A stretch of DNA of 64,000 nt from a bacterium (GCA_021850985.1 JAJZJX010000005.1:1-64000), one strand, 5' to 3'. Positions 36,893-46,440 are shown, numbered from the stretch's first letter. Numbers and translations are program-made. Notes: generated from the sequence alone by a model not told the origin.

Positions 36893-37600
36893 ATGTATAA
36901 AACAGGCAGACAAAGATATGAAAAAGGCGGAGGGGCTATTTTTTATCCTACCGAAATAGAAATAGAGATGGAGACGGAAGCGGAAGAAGTTTTAGCCGTT
37001 AAAGGCAAAGGCGGGCGCGGTAAAAACAAAAAAATCGACAAAGAAGGCGTTGCCGGCAAAGGCGTTAAGACCGTAAAAGTAGTCCTGAGAAAAGCGCTTA
37101 TGTGCGACGTTAAATCGCTTTATAAACTTTTTTCGGAATATTCGAAGGCGGGAGAGATGCTTCCGCGTTCAATGAGCGATATATATACGCATCTCAGGGA
37201 TTTTTATATTGCCGAGATAGAATGCGAAACGGAAACCGGCAATGAAAACTTAAGCGGAAATTATAGCGAAAAAGACTCCTCCGGCTGCGAACCTGAAGTT
37301 ATAGGGGCATGCGCGCTTGCCATCGTATGGGAAAATCTGGCGGAAATCAGGTCGTTGGCAGTAAAAAGGCCTTATACAAGGAAGCTTATCGGGACGGAAC
37401 TCATAAAAAAATGCATCGAAGAGGCTAAATTTTTTAAAATAACCAATATATTTGCCTTAACTTACAAACCGCAATTTTTTCAAAAATCCGGTTTTAACGT
37501 TATAGACAAATCTGAACTGCCCCATAAGATATGGAGCGACTGCATAAACTGCGTAAAATTTCCGGATTGCGACGAAACAGCCGTAATGTTGAAAATATAG
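36893..37600 (+). CDS. GNAT N-acetyltransferase, short ArgA (N-acetylglutamate synthase)-like
   Basis: The GNAT domain runs from about residue 60 to 235: VVLRKALMCDVKSLYKLF, MLPRSMSDIYTHLRDFYIAE, the acetyl-CoA core ENLAEIRSLAVKR, and the distinctive end LPHKIWSDCINCVKFPDCDE. That ending is typical of the short, kinase-free N-acetylglutamate synthase type of deltaproteobacteria. A 57-residue acidic/basic N-terminal extension and an insertion (ETETGNENLSGNYSEKDSSG near 112-131) are unusual. argJ lies 5.5 kb downstream, supporting arginine synthesis. Assignment to ArgA is from family resemblance. Confidence 0.75.
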   Translation: MYKTGRQRYEKGGGAIFYPTEIEIEMETEAEEVLAVKGKGGRGKNKKIDKEGVAGKGVKTVKVVLRKALMCDVKSLYKLFSEYSKAGEMLPRSMSDIYTHLRDFYIAEIECETETGNENLSGNYSEKDSSGCEPEVIGACALAIVWENLAEIRSLAVKRPYTRKLIGTELIKKCIEEAKFFKITNIFALTYKPQFFQKSGFNVIDKSELPHKIWSDCINCVKFPDCDETAVMLKI

Positions 37601-37627
37601 ACAAACCGTAAACTATATATTATAATA

Positions 37628-37656
37628 ATGGGGACGGAATTCAATTCCGTCCCCAT
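37628..37656. repeat. Family B palindrome, copy with GGGGACGGAATT arms
   Basis: ATGGGGACGGAATT-C-AATTCCGTCCCCAT is a perfect 14-bp inverted repeat. Compared with the copy at 32142 both arms carry the same compensated A-to-G change (GACAG to GACGG), which argues that the palindrome is maintained. Confidence 0.85.
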
Positions 37657-37707
37657 AACAAAACGGAAGGAAAAAATTGATAATAAAGGGGGAATAAAAA
37701 AAAAGAA

Positions 37708-38079
37708 ATGTTTAATATTTTCAAAAGAGAAGGTTTGTTCGGCGACGTCAGCCAGATAACTCCCGATGAAGCATTTAAAAAATTATCGGAAGATAAAGAA
37801 GGCAAAAATACGCTGGTAATAGACGTAAGGGAACCGAACGAATATAGCGGAAATTTAGGGCATATAGAAAATTCGCATTTAATCCCTATAAGACTTTTGC
37901 CGTTAAAAATTCAAGAATTAGAGAAGCATAAAGATAAGGATATAATTGCGGTATGCCACAGCGGCGCCAGGAGCTATTCCGCATGCACTATGCTCAAAAG
38001 GCACGGGTTTAATAAGGTTCACAACCTTAAGGGCGGAATGCTTTTATGGAAAAAAATGGGATTAAAAACCCATATGTAA
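37708..38079 (+). CDS. Rhodanese-like domain protein
   Basis: The 123-aa single-domain rhodanese has VIDVREPNEYSGNLGHIENS near 38-57 and the active-site loop VCHSGARSYSACTML near 88-102, where Cys89 would carry the persulfide. Such small proteins transfer sulfane sulfur or detoxify sulfide and cyanide. The N-terminus has no signal peptide, so it is probably cytoplasmic. The ribosome-binding site is weak. Neighbours give no pathway. Confidence 0.85.
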   Translation: MFNIFKREGLFGDVSQITPDEAFKKLSEDKEGKNTLVIDVREPNEYSGNLGHIENSHLIPIRLLPLKIQELEKHKDKDIIAVCHSGARSYSACTMLKRHGFNKVHNLKGGMLLWKKMGLKTHM

Positions 38080-38111
38080 ATTAAATTATAATATTTTTAT
38101 TAGGCGGAACA

Positions 38112-38921
38112 ATGAGCGATAACAATTTTCATGTCTTCGTAGTATCCGATTCTACCGGCGAAACCGCGGAAAAAGTTGCAAGGGCGGCTATATCGCAGTT
38201 TTCTATTCCTGAGGTTCGCCTTAAACGTTTCTTATTGATAGATTCGGAATTGAAATTAAGGGAAATAATAACGGAAGCCGCAGAAAAAAAAGCATTGGTT
38301 ATTTTTACTTTAGTTAAAGACGGGTTGAGAAATATAATGCTTCAGGAATCTGCGGAAAAAGGCATTGTCAGTATCGATATAATAGGTCCGGTACTTAATT
38401 CTATAGCGAATATCCTTAATCTTTCTCCCGAAAGAAAGCCCGGTTTAATTCACAGAGTTAACGACGAGTATTTTAAAAGAATTGATGCCTTGGAATATGC
38501 CGTTAAGCACGACGACGGACAAAGGATAGACGAAGTTTTGGAAGCCGATGCCCTTATACTGGGTATTTCAAGAACGTCCAAAACGCCGCTTTGTCTTTTT
38601 CTTGCCCAAAGAGGATTTAAAGCGGCTAATATTCCCATAATAGATTCTCAGGTTATAGACGATACGGCGTTTAAGGTTCCAAGATGTAAAATATTCGGTT
38701 TGATTTCAGATGCAGGAAGAATTTCAAATTTAAGAAAAGAAAGATTGAAAAGGATGGGACTTGGTCTTTCACAGGATTACGTATCGAAAGAATCTATAGA
38801 AAAAGAACTTGCCCATTCAATGTCTATATACGCTAAATTAAACGCATACGTTATAGATATTACCGATAAATCTATAGAAGAAGTCGCAGCGGATATAATA
38901 TCCCGTATAAATAACAAATAG
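38112..38921 (+). CDS. Pyruvate,phosphate dikinase / PEP synthase regulatory kinase-phosphotransferase (DUF299)
   Basis: This 269-aa protein is a bifunctional kinase/pyrophosphorylase that switches pyruvate,phosphate dikinase or PEP synthase off and on using ADP and phosphate. Motifs visible are VVSDSTGETAEKVARAA near 10-26, ADALILGISRTSKTPLCLFLA near 144-164 (P-loop-like) and PVLNSIANIL near 96. Length fits PpsR/RP proteins. The target enzyme is not in the window, so PPDK versus PEP synthase is open. Confidence 0.9.
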   Translation: MSDNNFHVFVVSDSTGETAEKVARAAISQFSIPEVRLKRFLLIDSELKLREIITEAAEKKALVIFTLVKDGLRNIMLQESAEKGIVSIDIIGPVLNSIANILNLSPERKPGLIHRVNDEYFKRIDALEYAVKHDDGQRIDEVLEADALILGISRTSKTPLCLFLAQRGFKAANIPIIDSQVIDDTAFKVPRCKIFGLISDAGRISNLRKERLKRMGLGLSQDYVSKESIEKELAHSMSIYAKLNAYVIDITDKSIEEVAADIISRINNK

Positions 38922-39040
38922 TATAGTATCCGGTGAAATAATAATCACGCATATTAAATAAAATAAACTAACGGAAGACGGGCAGATAAAACATAATTTC
39001 AAATTAACCGTTAAAAAAGGATAAGGGAAAAAATAAATAT

Positions 39041-40465
39041 ATGGCTGACGTAAATAAAAAAATCACGGACGGAGAATTGCAGAGCGGCGCCGAAGGCGGA
39101 AGCGCGCTTTTTGATTCCGCCGTTTCGATTGCCGCCGATTATTGTAAAAATAAAGGCGTAGAGTTCGAGCTTTATATGTTTAATTCAAAGGTTCTCAAAA
39201 TGGAATCGGAGGACGGCGGCATTTCTAACTACGTAAATGCGGAAACGGACGGCTTAAACATAAGGCTTTTAGACAGAAAGAAGATGAGTTTTTCTTATTG
39301 CCTCGGATTAGAAGGCGATAAAATTTTAAATGCCTTAGACGGCGCTTACTCGCTTTTAAAATATATGGAGACGGACGAATTTGCCGACTTTGCAGAAAAA
39401 GAAGACTATTACGACGGCGGTAAAGATATATATACTACTAAAAAATTAGGAATTTATTCCGAAGACGGCAAAGATATTGATATCGATAAAAAAAAGTCTT
39501 TACTGCTTGAAATGGAGGAAACTGCTTATTCATACGACAAAAAAATATATAAAGTAGATAAACCGTCGTATTCCGAGACGCTGATAAATAAAAGATTTTG
39601 TAATTCAAAAGGGATAGACGTTTCTTCCGTAAAAACTTTTTACGAGATATTTTTGTCCGTTGCTTCGCGGGACGGCGAAGATACCGGTTCCGGCTTCGAT
39701 TTTGATTTTTCGCACGGTTTCAGCGCCCTGAAGTTTAAAAAGGCCGCTATGAATGCCGCTAAAAAAGGCGTGGATCAGCTTGGCGCAAAAACGGTATCAA
39801 GCGGAAATTATCCCGTCGTTTTCGATAACTATACGTCATCCGAAATTCTCGGAATACTTAAACAGTCATTTTATGCGGACAGCGTTTATAAAAAGAAATC
39901 ATTATTGGAAGGCAAAATAGGCAAAAAAATATTTTCCGAAAAATTAGACATAATAGACGACGGTCTTCTGTACGGTGGAGCGCTAACCGATATGTTCGAC
40001 AGAGAGGGCGTAAAGATGAAGACAAAAGTTTTATGTTCCTCCGGCACTATAAATTCATATCTTTACGATGTCAGATATGCAAAATTATATGGAGTAAAGT
40101 CTTCCGGAAATTCAGTCGGGCGTTCGTTTACCCTTCCGCCCGACATAGGCTCTGCTAATTTTTTTATAAAAAACGGCGAAACTAATATTTTAGATGTTAT
40201 AGGCTCAATAAAAGAAGGGCTTTATATAACCGAGCTTATGGGTCTTCATATGGCAAAACCATATACGGGGGAGTTTTCGCTGGGAGCCGCAGGATTTTTC
40301 GTTAAAAACGGGAAAATAGATTTTCCGGTAAAAGGAATAGCGGTAAGCGGAAATATTATGCAGCTATTTAACGAAGCAGCGGAAATAGCAAACGACTTAA
40401 GATTTTTTGGTTCGGTAGGTTCGCCTTCAATATTGTTCAAAAACATTCAGATTTCCGGAAAATAA
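39041..40465 (+). CDS. TldD/PmbA family metalloprotease (PmbA/TldE-like)
   Basis: The 474-aa protein fits the TldD/PmbA family, which process small peptides and modified peptides such as microcin B17. It has the N-terminal EFELYMFNSKVLKMESEDGG, AETDGLNIRLLDRKKMSFSY, and the C-terminal barrel motifs (GVKSSGNSVGRSFTLPPDIG; GLYITELMGLHMAKPYTGEF). It lacks the HExxxH-type zinc motif of TldD, which marks it as the PmbA/TldE partner. No tldD is adjacent; it may be elsewhere. Confidence 0.85.
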   Translation: MADVNKKITDGELQSGAEGGSALFDSAVSIAADYCKNKGVEFELYMFNSKVLKMESEDGGISNYVNAETDGLNIRLLDRKKMSFSYCLGLEGDKILNALDGAYSLLKYMETDEFADFAEKEDYYDGGKDIYTTKKLGIYSEDGKDIDIDKKKSLLLEMEETAYSYDKKIYKVDKPSYSETLINKRFCNSKGIDVSSVKTFYEIFLSVASRDGEDTGSGFDFDFSHGFSALKFKKAAMNAAKKGVDQLGAKTVSSGNYPVVFDNYTSSEILGILKQSFYADSVYKKKSLLEGKIGKKIFSEKLDIIDDGLLYGGALTDMFDREGVKMKTKVLCSSGTINSYLYDVRYAKLYGVKSSGNSVGRSFTLPPDIGSANFFIKNGETNILDVIGSIKEGLYITELMGLHMAKPYTGEFSLGAAGFFVKNGKIDFPVKGIAVSGNIMQLFNEAAEIANDLRFFGSVGSPSILFKNIQISGK

Positions 40466-40485
40466 AAAATGGGGGAACATTTACT

Positions 40486-43137
40486 TTGGTAATGAAAATA
40501 TTAAAAAGCATTTTTGGAACGAGCAACCAGAGGGAGATTGCCAGATTAAAGCCTCTAGTAGAAAAGATTAATTCTTTGGAATCACAATATTCAGGTATCG
40601 GCGATGACGAAATTAAAAGCATTACGCTTAAGTTCAAAGATGAATTAAAAGACTTGACTCCTTCGGAACAGGATAAAAAGCTTGCAGAAATTTTGCCGTC
40701 GGCTTTTGCCGTCGCAAGAGAAGGAATAAGGCGCGCGCTCGGACTTAGGGCATTCGACGTTCAGCTGATAGGCGCCGCGGTTTTGCATTCCGGGAAAATA
40801 GCCGAAATGGCGACGGGCGAAGGAAAAACCCTCGTCGCGGTTATGCCCGCATATTTAAACAGTTTGACGGGAAGAGGCGTGCATATTATAACCGTTAACG
40901 ACTATCTTGCCAAAAGGGACGCCGAATGGATGGGCAAGGCATATAATCTGCTGGGTCTTTCTGTCGGGGTTATCACCAACGATATGGACGACGAAGCAAG
41001 AAAAAAAGCCTATAATTGCGACGTAACATACGGTACCAATAACGAATTCGGTTTCGACTACCTCAGGGACAATATGAAATACTCTTTAGACGATTATGTT
41101 CAAAGAGATCTTAATTACGCCATAATAGACGAAGTCGATTCGGTTCTTATAGACGAAGCCAGAACGCCGCTCATTATTTCCGGCGAATCCGAAGAAACGA
41201 CCGAATTATACTATAAAGCCGATAATGCCGTACGTAAATTAGTTAAAGACGAAGATTTTACGGTTGACGAGAAATTAAAAACGGCTATAATGACGGAAGA
41301 AGGCATAGAAAAAGTAGAAAATGCTTTAAAAATAAAAAACATTTACGATCCGAGGCACTTAGATTTACTGCATGCCGTAAATCAGTCCCTCAGGGCTCAC
41401 GCCTGCTATTTCAACGACGTAGATTATATGATTCAGGACAATCAGGTGGTCATAGTCGATGAATTTACCGGACGCGTTATGAACGGAAGACGTTACGGAG
41501 AAGGACTGCATCAGGCGTTAGAGGCAAAAGAGCATCTTAAAGTAGAAGGCGAAAATCAGACGCTTGCCACCGTTACTTTTCAAAATTTTTTCAGGATGTA
41601 TAATAAATTAGCCGGTATGACCGGAACTGCCGATACCGAAGCCGAAGAGTTTAAAAAAATATACAACTTAGACGTCGTCGTTATTCCTACCAATAAACCT
41701 ATGGCGAGAAAAGACAGCGCCGATTTGGTGTATGCCACCGAAGCGGAAAAATTTGATGCCGTAGCCGACGAGATTGCCGAAAAATATAATACCGGACAGC
41801 CCGTTCTAGTAGGAACCGTTTCGGTAGAAAAATCCGAAAGGCTGAGCGGTATTCTAAAGAAAAAAGGAATTCCCCATTCCGTCCTCAACGCAAAAAATAA
41901 TGCTAAAGAAGCACAGATTATCGCAAATGCGGGGCAGAAAAAATCCGTTACTATCTCTACAAATATGGCGGGAAGAGGAACCGATATCGTTCTTGGGGAA
42001 GGCGTTAAAGATTTAGGCGGACTTCACGTAATAGGAACGGAAAGGCATGAATCCAGACGTATAGACAATCAATTGAGAGGAAGGTCGGGCAGGCAGGGCG
42101 ACGTAGGATCTTCAAGGTTTTACGTGTCTTTAGAAGACGATCTTATGAGAATATTCGGCTCCGAAAGGCTTGCACCTTTTTTGGAAAGACTTGGTCTTAA
42201 AGACGGACAGGCTATCGAGCACGGCATGATTTCCAAGGCGATAGAAAATGCGCAGAAAAAAGTAGAAGGCCATAATTTTGACATCAGAAAAAATCTTATA
42301 GATTACGACAACGTTATGAATAAACAGAGAGAGCTTATATATTCGTACAGAAAAAGAATACTTCAGATATGCGATATATCCGAAATAAAAGAAGACATAG
42401 CGTTTGACGTCGAAGCTCTGCTTGAGTCATATTTTGAAACCTACGTTCCTGAAAAAACGCACAGCGAAAATTGGGATATAGAAGGGCTTTTCGAAATATT
42501 AAAAGCCAGCTTATCTATCGATATATACGATGTTAAAAATTTAAGTTTATATACCGGACTTATTAATGAAAATACCGGAAATTTATCGGAAGAAGATAAG
42601 AAAACCGCGCTTATTAATTTATTTAAGAAAATGCCGAGAAGCGGGTTTTTTAATTCAATCAAAGATTTAATTAAAAAAAATATAGAAGCAAAAATCGAAT
42701 CTTTTCCGGAAGACCAAAAATTAGATATATTGAAAGCTCTTTATCTTCAGGCGGTCGACAGTTTATGGAAAGACGCATTGACTTCTTTAGACGCTCTCAA
42801 AGAAGGCATAGGGTTAAGAGGCTACGCTCAGGTGAATCCTCTAATCGAATATCAAAAAGAAGCATACTCTTTGTTTATAAATATGCAGTTCAGAATGAAA
42901 GAAGAAGCCCTGAATTCGATAATAGCGGTTCAGTTTGAAGACGGTATTAACGCTGAAGATATTATAGAAGGCGCGGGACTGCTTTCCGAAAACATAGTAT
43001 TGACGCATAACGAAATGAATCAAGCGTCGGAAGAAAAACAAAAACCGATAGTAAAACCTAAAAAAATAGGAAGAAACGAACCCTGTCCCTGCGGCAGCGG
43101 TAAAAAATATAAAAATTGCCATGGAAAAAATGAATAA
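40486..43137 (+). CDS. secA: Preprotein translocase ATPase SecA
   Basis: SecA drives protein export through SecYEG. The 883-aa protein has the DEAD motor (EMATGEGKTLVAVMPAYL near 104, IDEVDSVLIDEARTPLIISG near 206, STNMAGRGTDIVLG near 494, LRGRSGRQGDVGSSRFY near 528), the preprotein cross-linking and scaffold regions, and the C-terminal zinc/SecB-binding tail NEPCPCGSGKKYKNCHG. The TTG start at 40486 is 9 nt after GGGGGA; an ATG six bases further on is an alternative. The 3' end overlaps argJ by 17 bp. Confidence 0.97.
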   Translation: MVMKILKSIFGTSNQREIARLKPLVEKINSLESQYSGIGDDEIKSITLKFKDELKDLTPSEQDKKLAEILPSAFAVAREGIRRALGLRAFDVQLIGAAVLHSGKIAEMATGEGKTLVAVMPAYLNSLTGRGVHIITVNDYLAKRDAEWMGKAYNLLGLSVGVITNDMDDEARKKAYNCDVTYGTNNEFGFDYLRDNMKYSLDDYVQRDLNYAIIDEVDSVLIDEARTPLIISGESEETTELYYKADNAVRKLVKDEDFTVDEKLKTAIMTEEGIEKVENALKIKNIYDPRHLDLLHAVNQSLRAHACYFNDVDYMIQDNQVVIVDEFTGRVMNGRRYGEGLHQALEAKEHLKVEGENQTLATVTFQNFFRMYNKLAGMTGTADTEAEEFKKIYNLDVVVIPTNKPMARKDSADLVYATEAEKFDAVADEIAEKYNTGQPVLVGTVSVEKSERLSGILKKKGIPHSVLNAKNNAKEAQIIANAGQKKSVTISTNMAGRGTDIVLGEGVKDLGGLHVIGTERHESRRIDNQLRGRSGRQGDVGSSRFYVSLEDDLMRIFGSERLAPFLERLGLKDGQAIEHGMISKAIENAQKKVEGHNFDIRKNLIDYDNVMNKQRELIYSYRKRILQICDISEIKEDIAFDVEALLESYFETYVPEKTHSENWDIEGLFEILKASLSIDIYDVKNLSLYTGLINENTGNLSEEDKKTALINLFKKMPRSGFFNSIKDLIKKNIEAKIESFPEDQKLDILKALYLQAVDSLWKDALTSLDALKEGIGLRGYAQVNPLIEYQKEAYSLFINMQFRMKEEALNSIIAVQFEDGINAEDIIEGAGLLSENIVLTHNEMNQASEEKQKPIVKPKKIGRNEPCPCGSGKKYKNCHGKNE

Positions 43138-44326
43138 TTTTTTATTTGCCGGCAAAGCCTGCGGACTTAAAAAAAATAAAGATTTAGATTTGGGATTAAT
43201 GATTTCTAAATTTCCGCTTATGGTCAGCGCCGTTTTTACAAAAAATAAAGTTAAGGCGGCACCCGTAGTAATATCTAAAAAAAATTCTAAAAATATTATA
43301 AATGCATTAATAGTAAATTCCGGAAACGCCAATGCGTGCAACGGCAAGCAAGGCATGGAAGATGCGGTGAAGGTCGTTAAATCGCTGGCGAAAGAAGCGG
43401 GGATAGATGAAAGTTCTATTTTTACGTGTTCTACCGGCGTAATCGGCGAAAGGCTTAACGTTTCTCTTATCGAACGGACAATTCCGGACTTGTTAAATTC
43501 CGTAGATAAAGAAGGCTTCGATAATTTTACCAAAGCTATTATGACTACCGATACGTTTCCTAAAACGGCCGTTAAAAGTTTTTCTATAGACGGCAGGAAA
43601 TATCAAATTAAAGGCGCGGCTAAGGGGTCGGGAATGATTATGCCCGATATGGCTACTATGCTGGCTTTTATATTTACGGATATTCCGATAAAAAAAGAAA
43701 CCGCAGACAAAATGCTTAAAGAATGCGTCGAAACATCTTTTAATTCTATAACCGTTGACGGAGATACCTCCACTAACGATACGGCGGCGTTTTTTTATCC
43801 GGCATCGGACGATCCTGTTATAGATTTAACGGAAGATAAGGTTAAAATAAAACAAAATCAGGAAAATTACAGAATTGTAAAGGATGCTTTATCAGAGGTA
43901 TGTTACGAACTTGCAAAGATGATAGTTATCGACGGAGAAGGAGCGACAAAGTTAATTAAAGTCACGGCAGCCAATGCCTCTACGGAAGCAGCCGCAAAGA
44001 AAGCAGCATTAACCGTGGCAAATTCGCCGCTTTTCAAAACCATGATAACCGGCGAAGATTTAAACTGGGGCAGAATAATGGCGGCTGTCGGAAGAGCCAG
44101 AGTGCCTCTTAAAGCCGAAAACATAGATATTTACATAAACGGCAAAATTATAGTTGAAAATTCTACCGCTTCCAAGAAATTAACTAAAGATATAGAAAAA
44201 ACCGTACTATCCCCCAAAGAAATAGACGTAGAAATAGACTTAAAATCCGGAAACAAAAAACATTCAGTTTTGACCTGCAATCTTACTCACGGATATATAG
44301 ATATAAACGCGTCCTACAGAAGTTAG
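43121..44326 (+). CDS. argJ: Bifunctional ornithine acetyltransferase/N-acetylglutamate synthase
   Basis: ArgJ recycles the acetyl group between acetylornithine and glutamate in arginine synthesis. The 401-aa precursor has NSGNANACNGKQG near 67, GVIGERL near 108 and the autocleavage site GMIMPDMATMLAFIFTD near 169-185, where the Thr becomes the new N-terminus and nucleophile. SITVDGDTSTNDT and EDLNWGRIMAAVGRA follow. The annotated start overlaps secA by 17 bp; the ATG three codons later (MNNFLFAGKA) fits family starts equally well. Confidence 0.95.
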   Translation: MEKMNNFLFAGKACGLKKNKDLDLGLMISKFPLMVSAVFTKNKVKAAPVVISKKNSKNIINALIVNSGNANACNGKQGMEDAVKVVKSLAKEAGIDESSIFTCSTGVIGERLNVSLIERTIPDLLNSVDKEGFDNFTKAIMTTDTFPKTAVKSFSIDGRKYQIKGAAKGSGMIMPDMATMLAFIFTDIPIKKETADKMLKECVETSFNSITVDGDTSTNDTAAFFYPASDDPVIDLTEDKVKIKQNQENYRIVKDALSEVCYELAKMIVIDGEGATKLIKVTAANASTEAAAKKAALTVANSPLFKTMITGEDLNWGRIMAAVGRARVPLKAENIDIYINGKIIVENSTASKKLTKDIEKTVLSPKEIDVEIDLKSGNKKHSVLTCNLTHGYIDINASYRS

Positions 44327-44338
44327 CGGGTTTATCTC

Positions 44339-45040
44339 ATGAAAATCCCCGTTTTATATTATCATAAAATAGACTATCCAAAAAAAGACGCGGTATTTAA
44401 AGGTTTATACGTAACGCCGAAGCAGTTTAAAAGACAAATATCGCTTTTAAAATTTTTAGGTTATCAAACCGTTAATCCCAAAGAAATCTTATCTTTTATA
44501 AAAGGGCACAAACCTTCCGTAAAAAAACCTATTCTTATAACTTTTGACGACGGATACGAAAATAATTATACCAACGCCTATCCTATATTAAAATCGGCAG
44601 GTTTTACTTCTATGATATTTATAAGCAGCGGTTTTATAGGAAAAAAGAATGCCGCTTCCGACGAAAGGGAAAAGGTTAAGGAAAATTTTTTAAATAAAAA
44701 GGAAATAAAAGAGATGTTTAATGACGGTTTTTTCATAGGCTCACACGGCATTAACCATTATTATTTGGACAGGCTTGAAGAAGGCGTCATGATAGGCGAG
44801 CTTATCGCTTCCAAAGCTTATCTTGAAAATATAACAGACTCTCAGGTTGAATTTTTCTCCTATCCTTTCGGCGCCTATAACGCTAACGTCATGAGAGCCG
44901 TTAAAAATGCAGGTTACGCTGCCGCTTTTACTACAGTTAACGGCAAAATTGAGGTCGGCGACAACTCATTTGAACTTAAACGCATTTCGGTTAACGGATA
45001 TAATAGCATATTTAATTTTATATTTAAAATAATGCTATAA
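44339..45040 (+). CDS. Polysaccharide deacetylase (NodB domain) family protein
   Basis: The 233-aa protein has the NodB/CE4 fold: PVLYYHKIDYPK at the start, ITFDDGYENNYTNAYPIL near 68-85 (catalytic Asp and metal Asp), a SHGINHYYLD motif (metal-binding H-x(3)-H, near 134-143) and EFFSYPFGAYN near 172. It probably removes N-acetyl groups from a cell-surface polysaccharide. No signal peptide is evident, so a cytoplasmic or non-classically placed enzyme is possible. It starts 12 bp after argJ. Confidence 0.88.
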   Translation: MKIPVLYYHKIDYPKKDAVFKGLYVTPKQFKRQISLLKFLGYQTVNPKEILSFIKGHKPSVKKPILITFDDGYENNYTNAYPILKSAGFTSMIFISSGFIGKKNAASDEREKVKENFLNKKEIKEMFNDGFFIGSHGINHYYLDRLEEGVMIGELIASKAYLENITDSQVEFFSYPFGAYNANVMRAVKNAGYAAAFTTVNGKIEVGDNSFELKRISVNGYNSIFNFIFKIML

Positions 45041-45378
45041 ACACTTCTTTAACCCAAAATTGCTGATAGAAAGTTGTAAAATTAGATAAAATAAGCAATA
45101 ATGAAGTAAAATTTGGTTAGAAAAGGTGTCTAGAAAACAGAAAAGGTGTCAGATTTATTTTTTTGCATGCGAAATAGTTCGAATAACAAAAAAATATCTG
45201 CAAAAAAATTAATCTGACACCTTTTCCGAATAAATAACTTCTATTGCAGGATTAAGGGTATAGATTTTCCTTGACATTTATTTCGTAAAGTAATTTAATT
45301 ATAAAAAGTTTAAACTATAAAATAAACTTTCTCCTTTATAAATCAAGCGGCTAATTAATAAATTTATAATGCGTAAAA
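45041..45378. other. Intergenic region between polysaccharide deacetylase and cas6
   Basis: AT-rich and without a gene. It contains a family A inverted repeat (listed separately) preceded by a partial copy of one arm (AAAAGGTGTC at 45121-45130), then about 150 bp that should hold the cas6 promoter. A TTGACA at 45270-45275 is a candidate -35. Confidence 0.5.
45141..45227. repeat. Family A inverted repeat (GGTGTCAGATT element)
   Basis: The arms are AAAAGGTGTCAGATT and AATCTGACACCTTTTCC, with internal stretches TTTTTTTGCA and ATCTGCAAAAAAATT that can also pair. This makes a long imperfect hairpin of about 87 bp. Its interior matches the copy at 63544-63633. It separates housekeeping genes from the CRISPR-Cas region. 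Confidence 0.85.
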
Positions 45379-46350
45379 ATGCTTGAATACAACAAATATT
45401 CCTTTAGTCTTGCTTTTGAGAAAAAGGTGGCGTTTCGTTCCTTGCCGTCTTTTATATTCCGCAATAATATAGGATTCCAGTTAAGAAAAATTACCTGCGT
45501 TCTTAAAAATCAAGAATGTCAGAACTGCATCCTTAGAGTTTCCTGTATTTATTCCTCCGTGTTTGAAACGCCTATAGAAAAAAACAACGCTGTTTTGGGC
45601 GGCAGAAATAAAGCACCGCACCCGTATGCAGTATATGCGGACGCCGCCGTTGCCGGAACTGCCGTTGACGGACTTAATCTCGACATAGTATTAATAGGAA
45701 CGGGAGTAAAGTATTTTCCTTACATGCTACTTGCCATGTTTAATATGAGCAAATCTGGGATACTAAAAGAGCGCATCAAGTTTAACATAGATGATATAAT
45801 CTGCGGAGGCGTATCCATTATGGACAAGTCGGATTATTCCTGCAAGAACGTCAAGCCGGAAATCTGGAACATAAATAAGGATGATATAGACTGTCAGCTT
45901 GATGTTTATAATAATAGTTTGAACAGTTCAGGAGAAAATGGCATAAAAACCGTCAGGATTAATTTTTTAACGCCAGTCAGGCTCCAACACAAAGGCAGAT
46001 ATCTGTCTAATATAACGTATAAAGACCTATTATATGCTGCTGTTAGGAGAGTCGGCTTACTTAACGATTTTTTCGGCGACGGAGATATAGACGCTGCCGG
46101 CGGCGATTTTGTCGATTCGGCAACAGAGGGTAAAGAATTTGACGCAGATTTAAAATGGGTAGATTATTCGAGGTATTCCGCGAGGCAGAAACAGAGCATG
46201 AAAATGGGCGGCTTAGTCGGAACGGCAACGGTCAAGGGGCGGTTTTCCGAGGCGGAATTGTCCCTGCTTAATGCGGCGGAACTTTTCGGCATAGGTAAAA
46301 ACGTCAGCTTCGGTCTGGGACGGATAGGGGTGGAAGTAACAGAGGATTGA
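45379..46350 (+). CDS. cas6: CRISPR pre-crRNA endoribonuclease Cas6
   Basis: Cas6 cuts the CRISPR transcript within repeats. The 323-aa protein has the two-ferredoxin RAMP layout of the DUF2276/Cas6 C-terminal type: an N-terminal CxxC...C cluster (QECQNCILRVSC near 49-60), TVRINFLTPVRLQHKGR near 193, and the glycine-rich loop AAELFGIGKNVSFGLGRI at 301-318 expected at the end of Cas6. The array repeat ends in ATTGCGAC, the handle left by Cas6 in type III systems. It heads a locus whose effector genes are truncated. The last 34 bp are duplicated just downstream. Confidence 0.85.
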   Translation: MLEYNKYSFSLAFEKKVAFRSLPSFIFRNNIGFQLRKITCVLKNQECQNCILRVSCIYSSVFETPIEKNNAVLGGRNKAPHPYAVYADAAVAGTAVDGLNLDIVLIGTGVKYFPYMLLAMFNMSKSGILKERIKFNIDDIICGGVSIMDKSDYSCKNVKPEIWNINKDDIDCQLDVYNNSLNSSGENGIKTVRINFLTPVRLQHKGRYLSNITYKDLLYAAVRRVGLLNDFFGDGDIDAAGGDFVDSATEGKEFDADLKWVDYSRYSARQKQSMKMGGLVGTATVKGRFSEAELSLLNAAELFGIGKNVSFGLGRIGVEVTED

Positions 46351-46432
46351 AAATAAAAAGAATTTGAAAATCAACGCCTTCCGTTCTGACGAAGTCGAGG
46401 GGTGGAAGTAACAGAGGATTGAAAATAAAAAG
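46327..46432. repeat. 34-bp direct duplication of the cas6 3' end
   Basis: A 34-bp sequence beginning GGGGTGGAAGTAACAGAGGA occurs at 46327-46360, covering the last cas6 codons and stop, and again at 46399-46432, just before the cmr1 stub. The two copies are identical and offset by 72 bp. Confidence 0.92.
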
Positions 46433-46440
46433 GGGGACAA

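Noticed and set aside
42841-43533. 230-aa minus-strand ORF over secA/argJ
   Set aside because: Shadow of two well-supported genes; no family resemblance and no ribosome-binding site.
46213-46440. 75-aa minus-strand ORF with an internal peptide repeat (FLFSILCYFHP)
   Set aside because: The repeat is the antisense reading of the 34-bp duplication after cas6.
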